Source: an uncultured Verrucomicrobiales bacterium (lineage in GTDB: Bacteria; Verrucomicrobiota; Verrucomicrobiia; Verrucomicrobiales; Akkermansiaceae). Taken from it: a stretch of 64,000 nucleotides of DNA. The translations under genes were made by a program, and so were the position numbers. The notes under the pieces are model-generated. The model had not been told where the DNA came from. It was given only the letters and a program-made list of their open reading frames with translations, and did no database searches. The stretch covers positions 1 through 64,000 of the forward strand of contig CALCHQ010000034.1 in assembly GCA_937901085.1 (NCBI GenBank), in the 5' to 3' direction. Shown here in pieces: positions 40,489-50,382 of this stretch (its first letter is position 1; each line of letters starts with the position of its first letter).

Positions 40489-42174
40489 TTATTTGTTGAA
40501 ACGGCGGGAGGTAGCTGCAACGATGCAGAAGAAGAGGGTGATGCCGGCGGCCCAGAGCAGCGGCAGGATGGCCCCGATGCGCCCTTCGACGATGTTGGCG
40601 ACATAGGGGCTGCGGGTGATGAAGAGTTCCTGGTAGAGCCATGCCCCGAAGATGGTGAGCATGATGACGGGGGTGACCCAGCGGATGATGAAGGCCGCAC
40701 CGGCGGGAATCTTCATGGCTGAGCCATCCCGCAGTTCTGCCATGCCCTGGCGTGTGCCCCATATCTGGTTAAAGAAGATGAGGTTGAGGCCGGTGGTGAC
40801 GTAGAGGATGAGGCTGCCCACCCAGAAGTCGATGCTGTCGAGTGCCAGCATGTCCTTGGTGTACCAGACGATGATGAAGGCTCCTGCCAGAAGCAGGGCG
40901 GCGATGAGCGAGATGCTCTGCCCGCGGCGCAGATTCCAGTATTCCTCTACAAAGGAGACGGCAGGCTGCACCTGCGACAGGGCGCTGGTCACCGCTCCGA
41001 TGAAGAGCAGGATGAAGAAGAGGACACCGAAGAACTGGCCGCCGGGCATGGCGGCAAATACCTGCGGCAGGACGTTGAAGCCCAGCCCGAAGGTACCGAC
41101 GGTGGCGGCGGCTCCCATGCCCAGCAGGGCCATGGCGGCCGGCACGATGGTGAGTCCGGCCAGTCCGACTTCGGTCACGGAGTTGGCTGCACCGGCGCTC
41201 AGCGCACTCAGGGCAATGTCTTTGCGGCGGCGTACATAGCTGGCATAGCAGCAGATGGAGCCGGAACCCACGGAGAGGGAGAAGAAAACCTGCCCGGCGG
41301 CGCGCAGCCACATTTCGGGGTTGAAGAGGCTCTGCCAGAAGGTCATGTGCTTCTCGCTGATGGTGGCTTCGGGGTATTCTGTCTGCAGGCGTTCCAGCAG
41401 GGCTGCCTTTTCTGTTTCAGTCGCGCCAGCGGGTACCATGCCGATGGATTTGCCGGTGCTGGTGTCTACCAGCATGGTCTTTTCCGGGTTCCACATGTAG
41501 CCCAGTCCCTGGTCAACGCTGCGTTCCGGGTGGGTCGGGTCGGGGGTGCCCATGGTCAGGACGCGCACCAGCAGGATGATGGCAACGATGAAGAGCAGGG
41601 GCATGCTCCATTTGCAGAACCATTCGATGCCTTTGCTGACACCGCGGTAGATGAGCCAGAAGTTGGCGGCCAGCGCCAGCAGGAAGAAGATGGGACCGCT
41701 GGTCAGGCCGCTGAAGAAGTGCCCGTCGGCATTCATGCCGACGAAGTTGGCGAAGTAGTCGCTATAGGCCTGGGGGGTGTCTAAATCGAGATTGCCGACC
41801 ATGGTGTTCCAGGCGTAGCCGATGGTCCAGCCTTCCATGTAGACGTAGTAGACATTGATGCTGAGACCAGCCAGAATGCCGAGAATGCCCAGGTATTTCC
41901 AGAGGCTCTTGCGTGAGATGAGCTGGAAGACGGAGGCCGGGCTGTGCCCGCCGAGGACGCCGCCGCCGCGGCCGATGGCCCATTCCACCCAGCAGAGGGG
42001 AAGCCCCAGCAGCAGGAAGCAGCAGAAGTAGGCTACGATGAAGGCACCGCCGCCGTATTGGGCGGCCAGGCCGGGGAAGCGCAGGAAGTTACCAAAGCCG
42101 ATGGCGCTGCCGGCCACGGCCAGCATGACACCGAGGTTGCTTTTCCAGTGATCTGTTTTTCCTGTGGTGTTCAT
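40489..42174 (-). CDS. NSS-family amino-acid:sodium symporter, copy B
   Basis: 561 residues. ATG 42174 (MNTTGKTDHWKSNLGVM) is preferred over an upstream start that overlaps copy C, and lies four bases after the copy C stop. The same TM1 motif and loop (GYMWNPEKTMLVDTSTGKS) are present. Copies A, B and C share much of their length, so the operon arose by gene duplication. The loop residues differ among them, suggesting different regulation or substrate. Confidence 0.9.
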   Translation of the reverse strand: MNTTGKTDHWKSNLGVMLAVAGSAIGFGNFLRFPGLAAQYGGGAFIVAYFCCFLLLGLPLCWVEWAIGRGGGVLGGHSPASVFQLISRKSLWKYLGILGILAGLSINVYYVYMEGWTIGYAWNTMVGNLDLDTPQAYSDYFANFVGMNADGHFFSGLTSGPIFFLLALAANFWLIYRGVSKGIEWFCKWSMPLLFIVAIILLVRVLTMGTPDPTHPERSVDQGLGYMWNPEKTMLVDTSTGKSIGMVPAGATETEKAALLERLQTEYPEATISEKHMTFWQSLFNPEMWLRAAGQVFFSLSVGSGSICCYASYVRRRKDIALSALSAGAANSVTEVGLAGLTIVPAAMALLGMGAAATVGTFGLGFNVLPQVFAAMPGGQFFGVLFFILLFIGAVTSALSQVQPAVSFVEEYWNLRRGQSISLIAALLLAGAFIIVWYTKDMLALDSIDFWVGSLILYVTTGLNLIFFNQIWGTRQGMAELRDGSAMKIPAGAAFIIRWVTPVIMLTIFGAWLYQELFITRSPYVANIVEGRIGAILPLLWAAGITLFFCIVAATSRRFNK

Positions 42175-42178
42175 GGGG

Positions 42179-43897
42179 TCAGGCAAAGGGGTTATCTTCT
42201 CCCTCATCCTCCTGCTTACGGTCGGTGTAGCGGGGAGAGGTGTGGATGACGAAACAGAAGAAAGCCAGCACCAGGCCTACCCAGATGAGCGGGATAATGG
42301 CACCGATTTTGCCTTCCAGGAGGTTGGTGATGTGGTAGCTCTGTTGCACAAAGAGGTTCTTGTACAGCCATGCCACGAAGATGACGAGCATGATGCCCGG
42401 CGTGACCCAGTTTGTGAGATAGCCGATGAAGCGGGGAATGCGGATGAATGAACCGCGTCGCAGTTCGGCAAGCCCCTTGTCGGTGCCCCAGACTCGGAAG
42501 ACGATGAGGAAGGTGGAGGCGCTGATGTAGAGGCTCATGATGCCCAGCCAGAAGTCCAGCGTATCCAGCGCAATGAGTCCGTCGCCGGTGAACCAGACGA
42601 CCAGCATGGCGCCCACGATGAGCAGGAGGGCGATAATGGTGACACTCTGGATGCGGCGCAGTTGCCAGAATTCCTCAATGAAGGCAACGGAGGGTTGCAG
42701 AATGGAAATGGCGCTGGTGATGGCGGCGATGGAGAGCAGCCCGAAGAACAGGGTGCCGAATATCTGGCCACCCGGCATGCTGGCAAATACCTGCGGCAGT
42801 ACATTGAAGCCCAGACCAAAGGTGCTGGTGCCTGCGGCGGCAGCGACACCCAGCAGCGCAACAGCCGAGGGGATAATCATCATGCCGGCGAGACCTACTT
42901 CGGCCACTTCATTGGCGGCATTTGCCGTGAGCGAGGAAAGGGCGATGTCCTTGCGGCGGTCTACATAACTGGCGTAGGTGCAGACGATGCCGAACCCGAT
43001 GGAGACGGAGTAGAAGACCTGGCCTGCTGCGGTAATCCACAAGTCCGGGTTCATCAGCCCCTGCATCAGGGTAATGGGCTTCTCCTTGATTTCCTGGCCC
43101 GGATACTCTTTCATGAGGCGTTCCAACTGGGCCTTCTTTTCCTCCGGGGTGGCAGAGGCGGGTACCATGTCCACCTCCTTGTCGCCCGCAATCAGCATGA
43201 CCTTGTTGGGGTTCCACATATAGCCCAGACCTTCGTTTACGTTGCGTTCCGGGTGGGTGGCATCGGGGGTTCCCATGGTGAGGACGCGCACCAGGATGAT
43301 GACGGCTGTGATGACAAGCACAGGCATGCTCCATTTGCAGAACCATTCGATGCCTTTGTTCACGCCGCGGTAGATGAGCCAGAAATTGCAGATAACGGCA
43401 ATGAAGAAGAAGATGAGCATGCTGCTTTCGCCGTTGAAGACGCTGCCGTTACCGTTCAGCCCTACAAAGTTGGTGAAGAAGTTGCCGTATTGCTCGCTGG
43501 TGGTGAAATTCAGATTGCCCACGGCCGTGTGCCAGGCGTAGCCGAGCGTCCAGCCTTCCAGCGCAAGGTAGTACATGGTGATGGCCAGCGGGGTGAGAAC
43601 GGCGGCCAGACCGATGTATTTCCATTTGCGGCTGCGGGTAATCATGTAGAAAGCCGAAACGGAGCAATGTGCGCCCAGGGCGCCGCCGCGACGACCGATG
43701 GCCCATTCCACCCAGCTCAGCGGAATGCCCAGCAGGAGGAAGGCGGTAAAGTAGGCAATCATGAAAGCGCCACCGCCGTACTGGGCGGCCAGACCGGGGA
43801 AGCGCAGGAAGTTGCCGAAGCCGATGGCGCTGCCGGCCACGGCCAGCACGGCTCCGATGTTGGAGGTCCAGAGTTCTTGTTTGGTGTTGTTGCTCAC
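42179..43897 (-). CDS. NSS-family amino-acid:sodium symporter, copy C
   Basis: 572 residues, first gene of the operon, with the strong promoter at 43924-43952. Same architecture and TM1 motif as copies A and B, with the loop GYMWNPNKVMLIAGDKEVD. The C-terminus (QEDEGEDNPFA) is acidic. Tandem presence of three NSS transporters and one small subunit in a single transcript suggests coordinated uptake of several amino acids. Confidence 0.9.
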   Translation of the reverse strand: MSNNTKQELWTSNIGAVLAVAGSAIGFGNFLRFPGLAAQYGGGAFMIAYFTAFLLLGIPLSWVEWAIGRRGGALGAHCSVSAFYMITRSRKWKYIGLAAVLTPLAITMYYLALEGWTLGYAWHTAVGNLNFTTSEQYGNFFTNFVGLNGNGSVFNGESSMLIFFFIAVICNFWLIYRGVNKGIEWFCKWSMPVLVITAVIILVRVLTMGTPDATHPERNVNEGLGYMWNPNKVMLIAGDKEVDMVPASATPEEKKAQLERLMKEYPGQEIKEKPITLMQGLMNPDLWITAAGQVFYSVSIGFGIVCTYASYVDRRKDIALSSLTANAANEVAEVGLAGMMIIPSAVALLGVAAAAGTSTFGLGFNVLPQVFASMPGGQIFGTLFFGLLSIAAITSAISILQPSVAFIEEFWQLRRIQSVTIIALLLIVGAMLVVWFTGDGLIALDTLDFWLGIMSLYISASTFLIVFRVWGTDKGLAELRRGSFIRIPRFIGYLTNWVTPGIMLVIFVAWLYKNLFVQQSYHITNLLEGKIGAIIPLIWVGLVLAFFCFVIHTSPRYTDRKQEDEGEDNPFA

Positions 43898-43923
43898 GGT
43901 AGAATAATATGCAGGGGTGCAAT

Positions 43924-43952
43924 ATCTTACGCGTGGATATTCCCTGTGTCAA
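43924..43952 (-). promoter_or_regulatory. Promoter of the NSS transporter operon
   Basis: Minus strand TTGACA (43947-43952), a 17-base spacer and TAAGAT (43924-43929), 27 bases before the copy C start. Confidence 0.85.
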
Positions 43953-43972
43953 GCATATCTGTTGTGGTAGAA

Positions 43973-44001
43973 TAAAAAAAGCCCCCGCTGATGCGGGGGC
44001 T
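43973..44001 (-). terminator. Rho-independent terminator of the aldolase gene
   Basis: A perfect 9-bp stem around AGCCCCCGC with a four-base loop, then TTTTTTT on the minus strand, 25 bases after the stop at 44026. Confidence 0.9.
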
Positions 44002-44025
44002 CGGAAAAGGAGATGTAAGCAGGGC

Positions 44026-45051
<1,026 letters not shown>

Positions 45052-45115
45052 GGTACTTGTTTTGTTTGGTTGGAATATTCAGGAGCACGCAGAGCGCGTG
45101 CTCTGCACGCAGGGT

Positions 45116-45144
45116 ATTTTACTGCCAGTTGTTGTAATTGGCAA
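45116..45144 (-). promoter_or_regulatory. Promoter of the aldolase gene
   Basis: Minus strand TTGCCA (45139-45144), a 17-base spacer and TAAAAT (45116-45121), 65 bases before the fba start. Confidence 0.7.
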
Positions 45145-45147
45145 GTA

Positions 45148-45193
45148 GAAAAAGCGGAAAGCCCCGATTTCCTTGCTGGGAACCGGGGCTTTC
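45148..45193 (-). terminator. Rho-independent terminator of the tRNA-Tyr/tRNA-Val unit
   Basis: Ten-bp stem GAAAGCCCCG/CGGGGCTTTC (45157-45166 with 45184-45193), followed on the minus strand by CGCTTTTT. It lies 13 bases past the tRNA-Val 3' end. Confidence 0.8.
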
Positions 45194-45206
45194 TGTCTAT
45201 TGGGAG

Positions 45207-45279
45207 TACGAGAGATAGGACTTGAACCTACGACCTCCACCATGTCAAGGTGTTGCTCTACCAACTGAGCTACTCCCGC
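45207..45279 (-). tRNA. tRNA-Val, anticodon GAC
   Basis: 73 bases with all standard arms; the anticodon loop is TTGACAT. The acceptor stem pairs GCGGGAG with CTCTCGT, discriminator A. The anticodon stem has one A-G mismatch at its top. No encoded CCA. It follows tRNA-Tyr on the same transcript by seven bases. Confidence 0.92.
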
Positions 45280-45286
45280 GTTGTAC

Positions 45287-45369
45287 TGGGCAGGGATGGA
45301 TTCGAACCATCGAAATCGTACGATAGCAGATTTACAGTCTGCCCCCTTTGACCGCTCGGGAACCTACCC
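45287..45369 (-). tRNA. tRNA-Tyr, anticodon GTA
   Basis: 83 bases with a long variable arm. The anticodon stem GCAGA/TCTGC holds loop CTGTAAA. Acceptor GGGTAGG pairs with CCTGCCC (one G-T), discriminator A. No encoded CCA. Confidence 0.94.
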
Positions 45370-45409
45370 ATTCTGTGTTTTGCAGACCGTAGATGCGGTG
45401 TGCGGCGGT

Positions 45410-45438
45410 AATTTACACAAAGTCGCGGATGAATGCAA
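45410..45438 (-). promoter_or_regulatory. Promoter of tRNA-Tyr and tRNA-Val
   Basis: Minus strand TTGCAT (45433-45438), a 17-base spacer and TAAATT (45410-45415). The -35 and -10 hexamers are identical to those before tRNA-Glu. Confidence 0.8.
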
Positions 45439-45445
45439 GCTTTTT

Positions 45446-46435
45446 TTATAATTTTTGCAGATTTTTTTGTTTTTTATAGTTGCGGCAGGCAATCAGGGAA
45501 AAGAGAATGCCCAGAGCTGCAATGATGAGGGAGAGTAACTGCCCCTGGGTGATGCCGTGCCAGACGGCGGCATCGGGTTCCTTGTAGCATTCGCAGAGGA
45601 TGCGGGCTCCCGCATACAGCAGGCAGAAGAGGGCGGCGAAGAGACCGTCGGGGGCGTTGCGCCACAGCAGGCGTACTGCAAGGCCGATGGTGAAGAGCAG
45701 GAGTCCTTCGCCCAGGGCTTCAAACAGCTGTGAGGGGTAGCGCGGGTGGAGGAATTGCCCCAGGGCTTCTCGCGCAGCCTCGCTTTCGCGGCAGGCCAGG
45801 CAGAGGGCGTCGTAGAAGCCGTTGAAGGGCAGGGAATGGCCGATGGCGTGTTCCACTGCGACTTTGGCCTGAATCTGCTGCTGGGCGGGCAGTTCGAAGA
45901 TTTCCATGGGGAATTTCATGGCAAGCCAGTTGTCGGTCCGGGTGATGCGTCCGTAAAGTTCACCGTTGATGAAGTTTGCGATGCGGCCGAAGAAGAGACC
46001 GATAGGACTGGCAATGGCTATGCCGTCTATCAGCTTGAGTACGGAAACCTTGTGCCGCCAGGCAAACCACAGCGAAACAAGACCGGCTCCCAGAATGCCG
46101 CCGTGTGAGGCCATGCCGCCCTCCCAGACGCGGAATACCCAGGCGGGATCGGCCTTAAAGCCGCTCCAGCCGTTTTCCGGCAGCCAGTAGAAAAAGAACT
46201 CGCCCAGCCTGCCACCGGCCAGCACGCCGAATACGCAGATGGCGGTGACGTAATCCTGAAGCTTCTCTCTGTTCAGGACGAACAGGTTTTTGTCGGCCAG
46301 CCAGCGCAGCAGCAGGTAGCCGAGGATGAAGCCGCCTATGTAGGCCAGCCCGTACCAGCGGATGGCGAGGGGGGTGCCGGGGATATCGATGAGGATGGGG
46401 TCGAGGTGGTGGATGTAGGTGGCAAGCGCTGGCAT
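45446..46435 (-). CDS. lgt: Prolipoprotein diacylglyceryl transferase
   Basis: 329 residues from ATG 46435; a longer N-terminal reading was rejected because it passes through a low-complexity, non-coding-like stretch. Seven membrane helices with the family motifs RWYGLAYIGGF, MASHGGILGAG (His of HGG) and GRIANFINGELYGR (the Lgt signature with Arg and Asn). Lgt adds diacylglyceryl to the lipobox Cys, so it is needed for the many lipoproteins in this window. It is expressed divergently from the pilus genes. Confidence 0.95.
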   Translation of the reverse strand: MPALATYIHHLDPILIDIPGTPLAIRWYGLAYIGGFILGYLLLRWLADKNLFVLNREKLQDYVTAICVFGVLAGGRLGEFFFYWLPENGWSGFKADPAWVFRVWEGGMASHGGILGAGLVSLWFAWRHKVSVLKLIDGIAIASPIGLFFGRIANFINGELYGRITRTDNWLAMKFPMEIFELPAQQQIQAKVAVEHAIGHSLPFNGFYDALCLACRESEAAREALGQFLHPRYPSQLFEALGEGLLLFTIGLAVRLLWRNAPDGLFAALFCLLYAGARILCECYKEPDAAVWHGITQGQLLSLIIAALGILFSLIACRNYKKQKNLQKL

Positions 46436-46625
46436 GACGGCTCGATTTATAGCACAGACGCCGGGAGGAGACAAGGGAAAAGTCCGCCTTGCTTCTCGCG
46501 CGCGACGTGCGTAGGCTCGCTGGCGGCCGCCTCTTTCAAAAAAAAGTGGGGATGGTGAAGATTCTTCTCGCCAAGCGTGGGAGTTTTGTGTATAAGTATA
46601 GCACACATTTGTTTTTTTCTGTATC

Positions 46626-47495
46626 ATGAAACGTCTTCTCCTCCCCCTTGCTGTGGCTGCGCTTTGCGGCCTGCCTCAGGCTTCTGCTGTGAGTGCTGAT
46701 TATGCTCAGGCAGAGCTTAAACTGAAAGCAAGTGATGCTCAGGTAGAGCAGGTTGTACCCCGCTCTGATTACTTTGTGACCAAGGACACGGCTAAGGCTG
46801 TCAATCCCGCCTGGCACTTTGTCCGCATTCCCTATGCCCTTGAAGGTAAGTGCCGCAATTCTTCCGATCTGCCGCTCTATGTCGATGAACTGAAGGTGCA
46901 TGCGTACCTGGTGTTCGCCGTAGGTAAGGACGGGGATAAGCTTATCCTGCTGGATAAGGAAATCACCTATGTGAATATTCCTCTTTCTCCGAAGACTGAC
47001 CGTAGCGAGAACAGGAATGTGCAGGCCGCGGTGTTCATTTCGCCGTCGGATGCCGCCCGCATCTGTGCAGATGACTCCAATAAGGTAGATAGAGTGGATT
47101 TGAAGGATAAACTGGCCGCTGTGGCGGTGGAATTCAAGTTCAAGGATGCTGCCTGCGGCAAGCCGGACACGGAGAAAGATGTTCTCGTGAATAAGAAGCT
47201 CAAGAACCGCCTGAAGCCGAATTGGTGGACGAAGGAGGATAAGAAGGGTATCGGCGCCAAGCTTTGCTCGATTGCCGAAACGCCGTTTGCTCCGTTTTAT
47301 GCCCCGGCTTTCCCTCCCACCTCTCCGATGTATGGCACGGGTTCCGCTTCCAGTGCGGATGTCGCTCCGACCGGAATGTCGTCGTCGGATTATGTTCCCT
47401 CTGCTGCGACGGACTCTGCTGATGCCGCTACGGGTGCAGATGCTGCCGCCGAAACAACAGATGGTAAGAAAAAGGGCAAGAAGCGCCGCAAGTAA
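46626..47495 (+). CDS. Amuc_1102-like exported protein
   Basis: 289 residues with a signal peptide (MKRLLLPLAVAALCGLPQASA). The mature protein has alternating strands (DLPLYVDELKVHAYLVFAVG) and a C-terminal Ala/Thr/Ser-rich region ending in a basic tail KKKGKKRRK. It precedes the PilM-like gene and matches, by position and type, the first gene of the A. muciniphila Amuc_1102-1098 pilus locus. The molecular role is unknown; its place suggests a periplasmic or outer-membrane accessory of the pilus or fibre machinery. Identity to Amuc_1102 needs a database comparison. Confidence 0.7.
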   Translation: MKRLLLPLAVAALCGLPQASAVSADYAQAELKLKASDAQVEQVVPRSDYFVTKDTAKAVNPAWHFVRIPYALEGKCRNSSDLPLYVDELKVHAYLVFAVGKDGDKLILLDKEITYVNIPLSPKTDRSENRNVQAAVFISPSDAARICADDSNKVDRVDLKDKLAAVAVEFKFKDAACGKPDTEKDVLVNKKLKNRLKPNWWTKEDKKGIGAKLCSIAETPFAPFYAPAFPPTSPMYGTGSASSADVAPTGMSSSDYVPSAATDSADAATGADAAAETTDGKKKGKKRRK

Positions 47496-47543
47496 GCGCT
47501 TTCTTCCTTCTGGATGATTTTTCTAACAGACAACTGACTACAT

Positions 47544-49412
47544 ATGGCTGATTATAAGACAACGGTAGCCCTTGAGATTGGCTCGCAGAGCGTCACAATG
47601 GGTGTCTTTACCCCGGCCGGGCGCGGATTCGCTCTTTCGCGATATGCCCGCAGAGATATTCTGCTCGACCCGGTTGAAGAGGGTATGCGAATGGATTACG
47701 TTGGTAATGCCATCGCAGAGATGGTGCAGGAACTCAAGGTGCGCGGCAGCGATGTGCGTAACGTGGTTTCCGGCCAGCAGGTGTTCATGCGCTTCATTAA
47801 ACTGCCTGTCATCGATATGGATGATATCGCAGAGCAGGTGGGCTTTGAAGCTCAGCAGCACATCCCGTTCCCGCTGGAGGATATCATCTATTCCTACCAG
47901 GAACTGGCAGACCGTGGCGAGGGGGAACGCGAAGTACTCCTGGTGGCTATCAAGAAGGACGTGCTGGATAACCTGAACTCCCAGGTGGAGGGCAGCTCCC
48001 TGCGCACTAAGAGTGTGGACTGCTCCATTACGGCACTCTACAATGCCTTCCGCGCCAACTACGAGGAGGATGAGCCGGTGATGCTGCTGGATATCGGTGC
48101 CAAGACGACCGATATCATCTTTGCCGAGGAAGACCGCTTCTTCACGCGTTCGGTGACGGCTGCCGGTGCATTCATCACAAACAGCATTGCCCGTGAATTC
48201 AGCCTGAGCTTCCGCGAGGCAGAGCAGCTCAAGATTGCTGATGGTGTGGTTTCTCTGGGGAATGGTTACACCGATGCCATGTCGGAGCAGGAAGCGGCGC
48301 TCGCCACGACCATCCGCACGGCCATGAGCCGACTCAGTTCCGAAGTGCAGCGCACTATCAATCATTACCGTGCCCAGTACAAGGGTAATCCTCCTACCAA
48401 GGCCTACATCTGCGGTGGCGGTGCCCGCCTGCCCTTTGCTCTGGAGTTCCTGCAGGCGGCTCTGAATATCCCCGTGGAGTACCTCAGCCCTGTTGAGGTG
48501 ATTTCCGTCGGTCCCAAGGTGGATGAAGCCGAACTGGAGCAGGATGCCATCTGCCTTGGCCCGATAGTGGGCGCCGCTCTGGCCGGTGCTGGTACAGGTG
48601 AGTTCAATATTGACCTGGTGCCCACTAGCGTGGGTAAGGATCGCGCCGAGAAGAAGCTGCTGCCCAAGGTTGCCATTGCCGGTGTCCTGGCTCTGGCCGG
48701 TGCGGGCTTCTATGCCTACGCCGCCAATCAGGCTGCCACCCAGTCGGCCAAAGTGCTGGCAGAGGCCGCCCGTGTTGATTCCAGCGTGGCTCAGATTGAT
48801 AGCCAGATCAGCAACGTGAAGGATAAGTATGACCGCGAGATGGCTCAGATTGCCAAGTTTGAAGGTCTCTATGCCATGCGCTCGGCCTATGCAGAAGTGC
48901 TGCAGCAGCTCAGCCGTAAGGGTGCCTCCATCAAATTCTGGTTCAACGAGTTTTCCCCGCTTATCAACTATGATGTGGAGGCGAACGCACTGACGGAGTC
49001 GACCGATGTGAAGGGCACGCGCCTCATTGATATGAAGCGTGGCCGTTCCAATACGAATGATACCGCCATGAATGCAGCTCCCGATGAGGTGGGCGGCCGC
49101 AAGGCTAAGAAGGATCCGATGGTGACCGCCATTTATGTGAGCGGTTTCACCATCAAGACCCCGAAGAGCGACAGCCTGGCCCAGCGCGATGCGATATACA
49201 GCCTGGTGGCACAGAACTTCGATGAGCGCAGCGCTGATTCGCTGTTTGCTTACGAACACAGCAAGGTACAGAGCAACCTGAATCACTACTTCCAGTTCAT
49301 CGATACTAAGGCTGCTAAAGGCAAGCTGCCGGAGTATGTGGAGAAGTTCATGATGGTGATGCCGCTGAAGACGCCCATTGCCATTCCTGAGCAGAGCAGC
49401 GATAAGAAGTGA
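47544..49412 (+). CDS. PilM-like ATPase fused to a PilN-like membrane segment (Amuc_1101-like)
   Basis: 622 residues. The N-terminal half is a PilM/FtsA-type actin-fold ATPase: ALEIGSQSVTMGVFT is the first phosphate loop, MLLDIGAKTTDIIFAE the second, and YICGGGARLPF the adenosine motif. A membrane helix at about 374-394 (VAIAGVLALAGAGFYAYAAN) and a periplasmic C-terminal coiled coil follow, resembling PilN. In type IV pili PilM binds the cytoplasmic tail of PilN to form the alignment ring; here they look fused. The gene order PilM-PilN, then a PilO-like protein, then secretin mirrors the pilMNOPQ operon, supporting this role. Confidence 0.85.
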   Translation: MADYKTTVALEIGSQSVTMGVFTPAGRGFALSRYARRDILLDPVEEGMRMDYVGNAIAEMVQELKVRGSDVRNVVSGQQVFMRFIKLPVIDMDDIAEQVGFEAQQHIPFPLEDIIYSYQELADRGEGEREVLLVAIKKDVLDNLNSQVEGSSLRTKSVDCSITALYNAFRANYEEDEPVMLLDIGAKTTDIIFAEEDRFFTRSVTAAGAFITNSIAREFSLSFREAEQLKIADGVVSLGNGYTDAMSEQEAALATTIRTAMSRLSSEVQRTINHYRAQYKGNPPTKAYICGGGARLPFALEFLQAALNIPVEYLSPVEVISVGPKVDEAELEQDAICLGPIVGAALAGAGTGEFNIDLVPTSVGKDRAEKKLLPKVAIAGVLALAGAGFYAYAANQAATQSAKVLAEAARVDSSVAQIDSQISNVKDKYDREMAQIAKFEGLYAMRSAYAEVLQQLSRKGASIKFWFNEFSPLINYDVEANALTESTDVKGTRLIDMKRGRSNTNDTAMNAAPDEVGGRKAKKDPMVTAIYVSGFTIKTPKSDSLAQRDAIYSLVAQNFDERSADSLFAYEHSKVQSNLNHYFQFIDTKAAKGKLPEYVEKFMMVMPLKTPIAIPEQSSDKK

Positions 49413-49440
49413 TATGAACCCTTAATTTTACATCGTTGTA

Positions 49441-50358
49441 ATGAATATCAGTGAAAATAAGAAAGTAGTAGCCCTTGGTGCTGTGTTTGCGCTTGCTTTC
49501 GGCGGCGTGATGTACTACGGATACAGCGAAAGTCAGAAGCATGATGCCAATAAGGAAGCCATTGAAGCCATCAATGTCCGCTTTGACGGATATGCTAACC
49601 AGGAACTGGCTCCGACCAAGCAGAACCTTAAGGAAATCAAGGATGCATATTCGAAGGTATCTACGGTGAACAAGGATTTGCAGGCAGAATTGAACCGTTA
49701 CTCCGCTTTCTGCTGGGGCGATGGCAAGAAGATTTCTGCTCAGGATTTCCAGAATGAACTGCGCGAGTCCATCAACAAGGTCAAGGCACTTGCCGACTCT
49801 CAGGGGGCTCAGATTAGTGGTGCCGCTGCCGACCTGGGGCTGGCATCGTTCAAGAATGCTGCCCCGGTGGCCGCAGATGTGCCTTTCCGCAGCTTCCAGC
49901 TCAAGGCTGTGACGCGCGTGGCTGAGACGATTCTTGGTTCTGGCGCTGCTTCTCTGGAGAAGGTCTATTGTGCGGCTCTGCCGGAGGCTGCGGCTGAATC
50001 GCTGAACACCAACAGCCGGAAAGCGCTTCCGTATTTCCCGCTGCGTTTTGAAATCAGCTTTGAAGCGGGACGCGGCACCTTGCCCAAGGTCATCAACTCC
50101 ATTGTACAGGATAAGGATTTCTTCCTTACCATCACAGGTGTGGCGGTGCAGGGCAATGATTCGCTTCCTGGCATGGATGCCTACACGCCGCCCGCAGAAG
50201 TAGCAGCAGAAGGCTCTGACTTGGGAGAAGCTGCGTCTGAAGAATCCACCGGAGGCTATCGTACCGTGGCTGTTCGCAAGACAGGTGCGCCGGATGAGAA
50301 GGTGCGCGTGTACATGACGATGCAGGTACTCTATTTCACTCCTGGCAAGACTAAGTAA
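49441..50358 (+). CDS. Homologue of the outer-membrane protein Amuc_1100
   Basis: 305 residues. A short cytosolic start and one membrane helix (LGAVFALAFGGVMYYGYS, about 11-28) precede a periplasmic part with a coiled-coil region and a two-domain fold. Residues ELNRYSAFCW and DFQNELRESINK match ELNRYAK and AFQNELKTF of A. muciniphila Amuc_1100, and the same spacing continues, so this is a clear but divergent homologue. The topology fits a PilO-like protein of the inner-membrane alignment complex, although Amuc_1100 is studied as a host-signalling surface protein. Its neighbours support the pilus role. Percent identity cannot be given without alignment. Confidence 0.85.
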   Translation: MNISENKKVVALGAVFALAFGGVMYYGYSESQKHDANKEAIEAINVRFDGYANQELAPTKQNLKEIKDAYSKVSTVNKDLQAELNRYSAFCWGDGKKISAQDFQNELRESINKVKALADSQGAQISGAAADLGLASFKNAAPVAADVPFRSFQLKAVTRVAETILGSGAASLEKVYCAALPEAAAESLNTNSRKALPYFPLRFEISFEAGRGTLPKVINSIVQDKDFFLTITGVAVQGNDSLPGMDAYTPPAEVAAEGSDLGEAASEESTGGYRTVAVRKTGAPDEKVRVYMTMQVLYFTPGKTK

Positions 50359-50382
50359 CCTCATAACCCTTTCTGAAGAATT

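Noticed and set aside
46436..46627. Extended N-terminus for lgt
   Set aside because: The extra codons encode a low-complexity basic stretch unlike any Lgt, and ATG 46435 starts at the usual position before the first helix.
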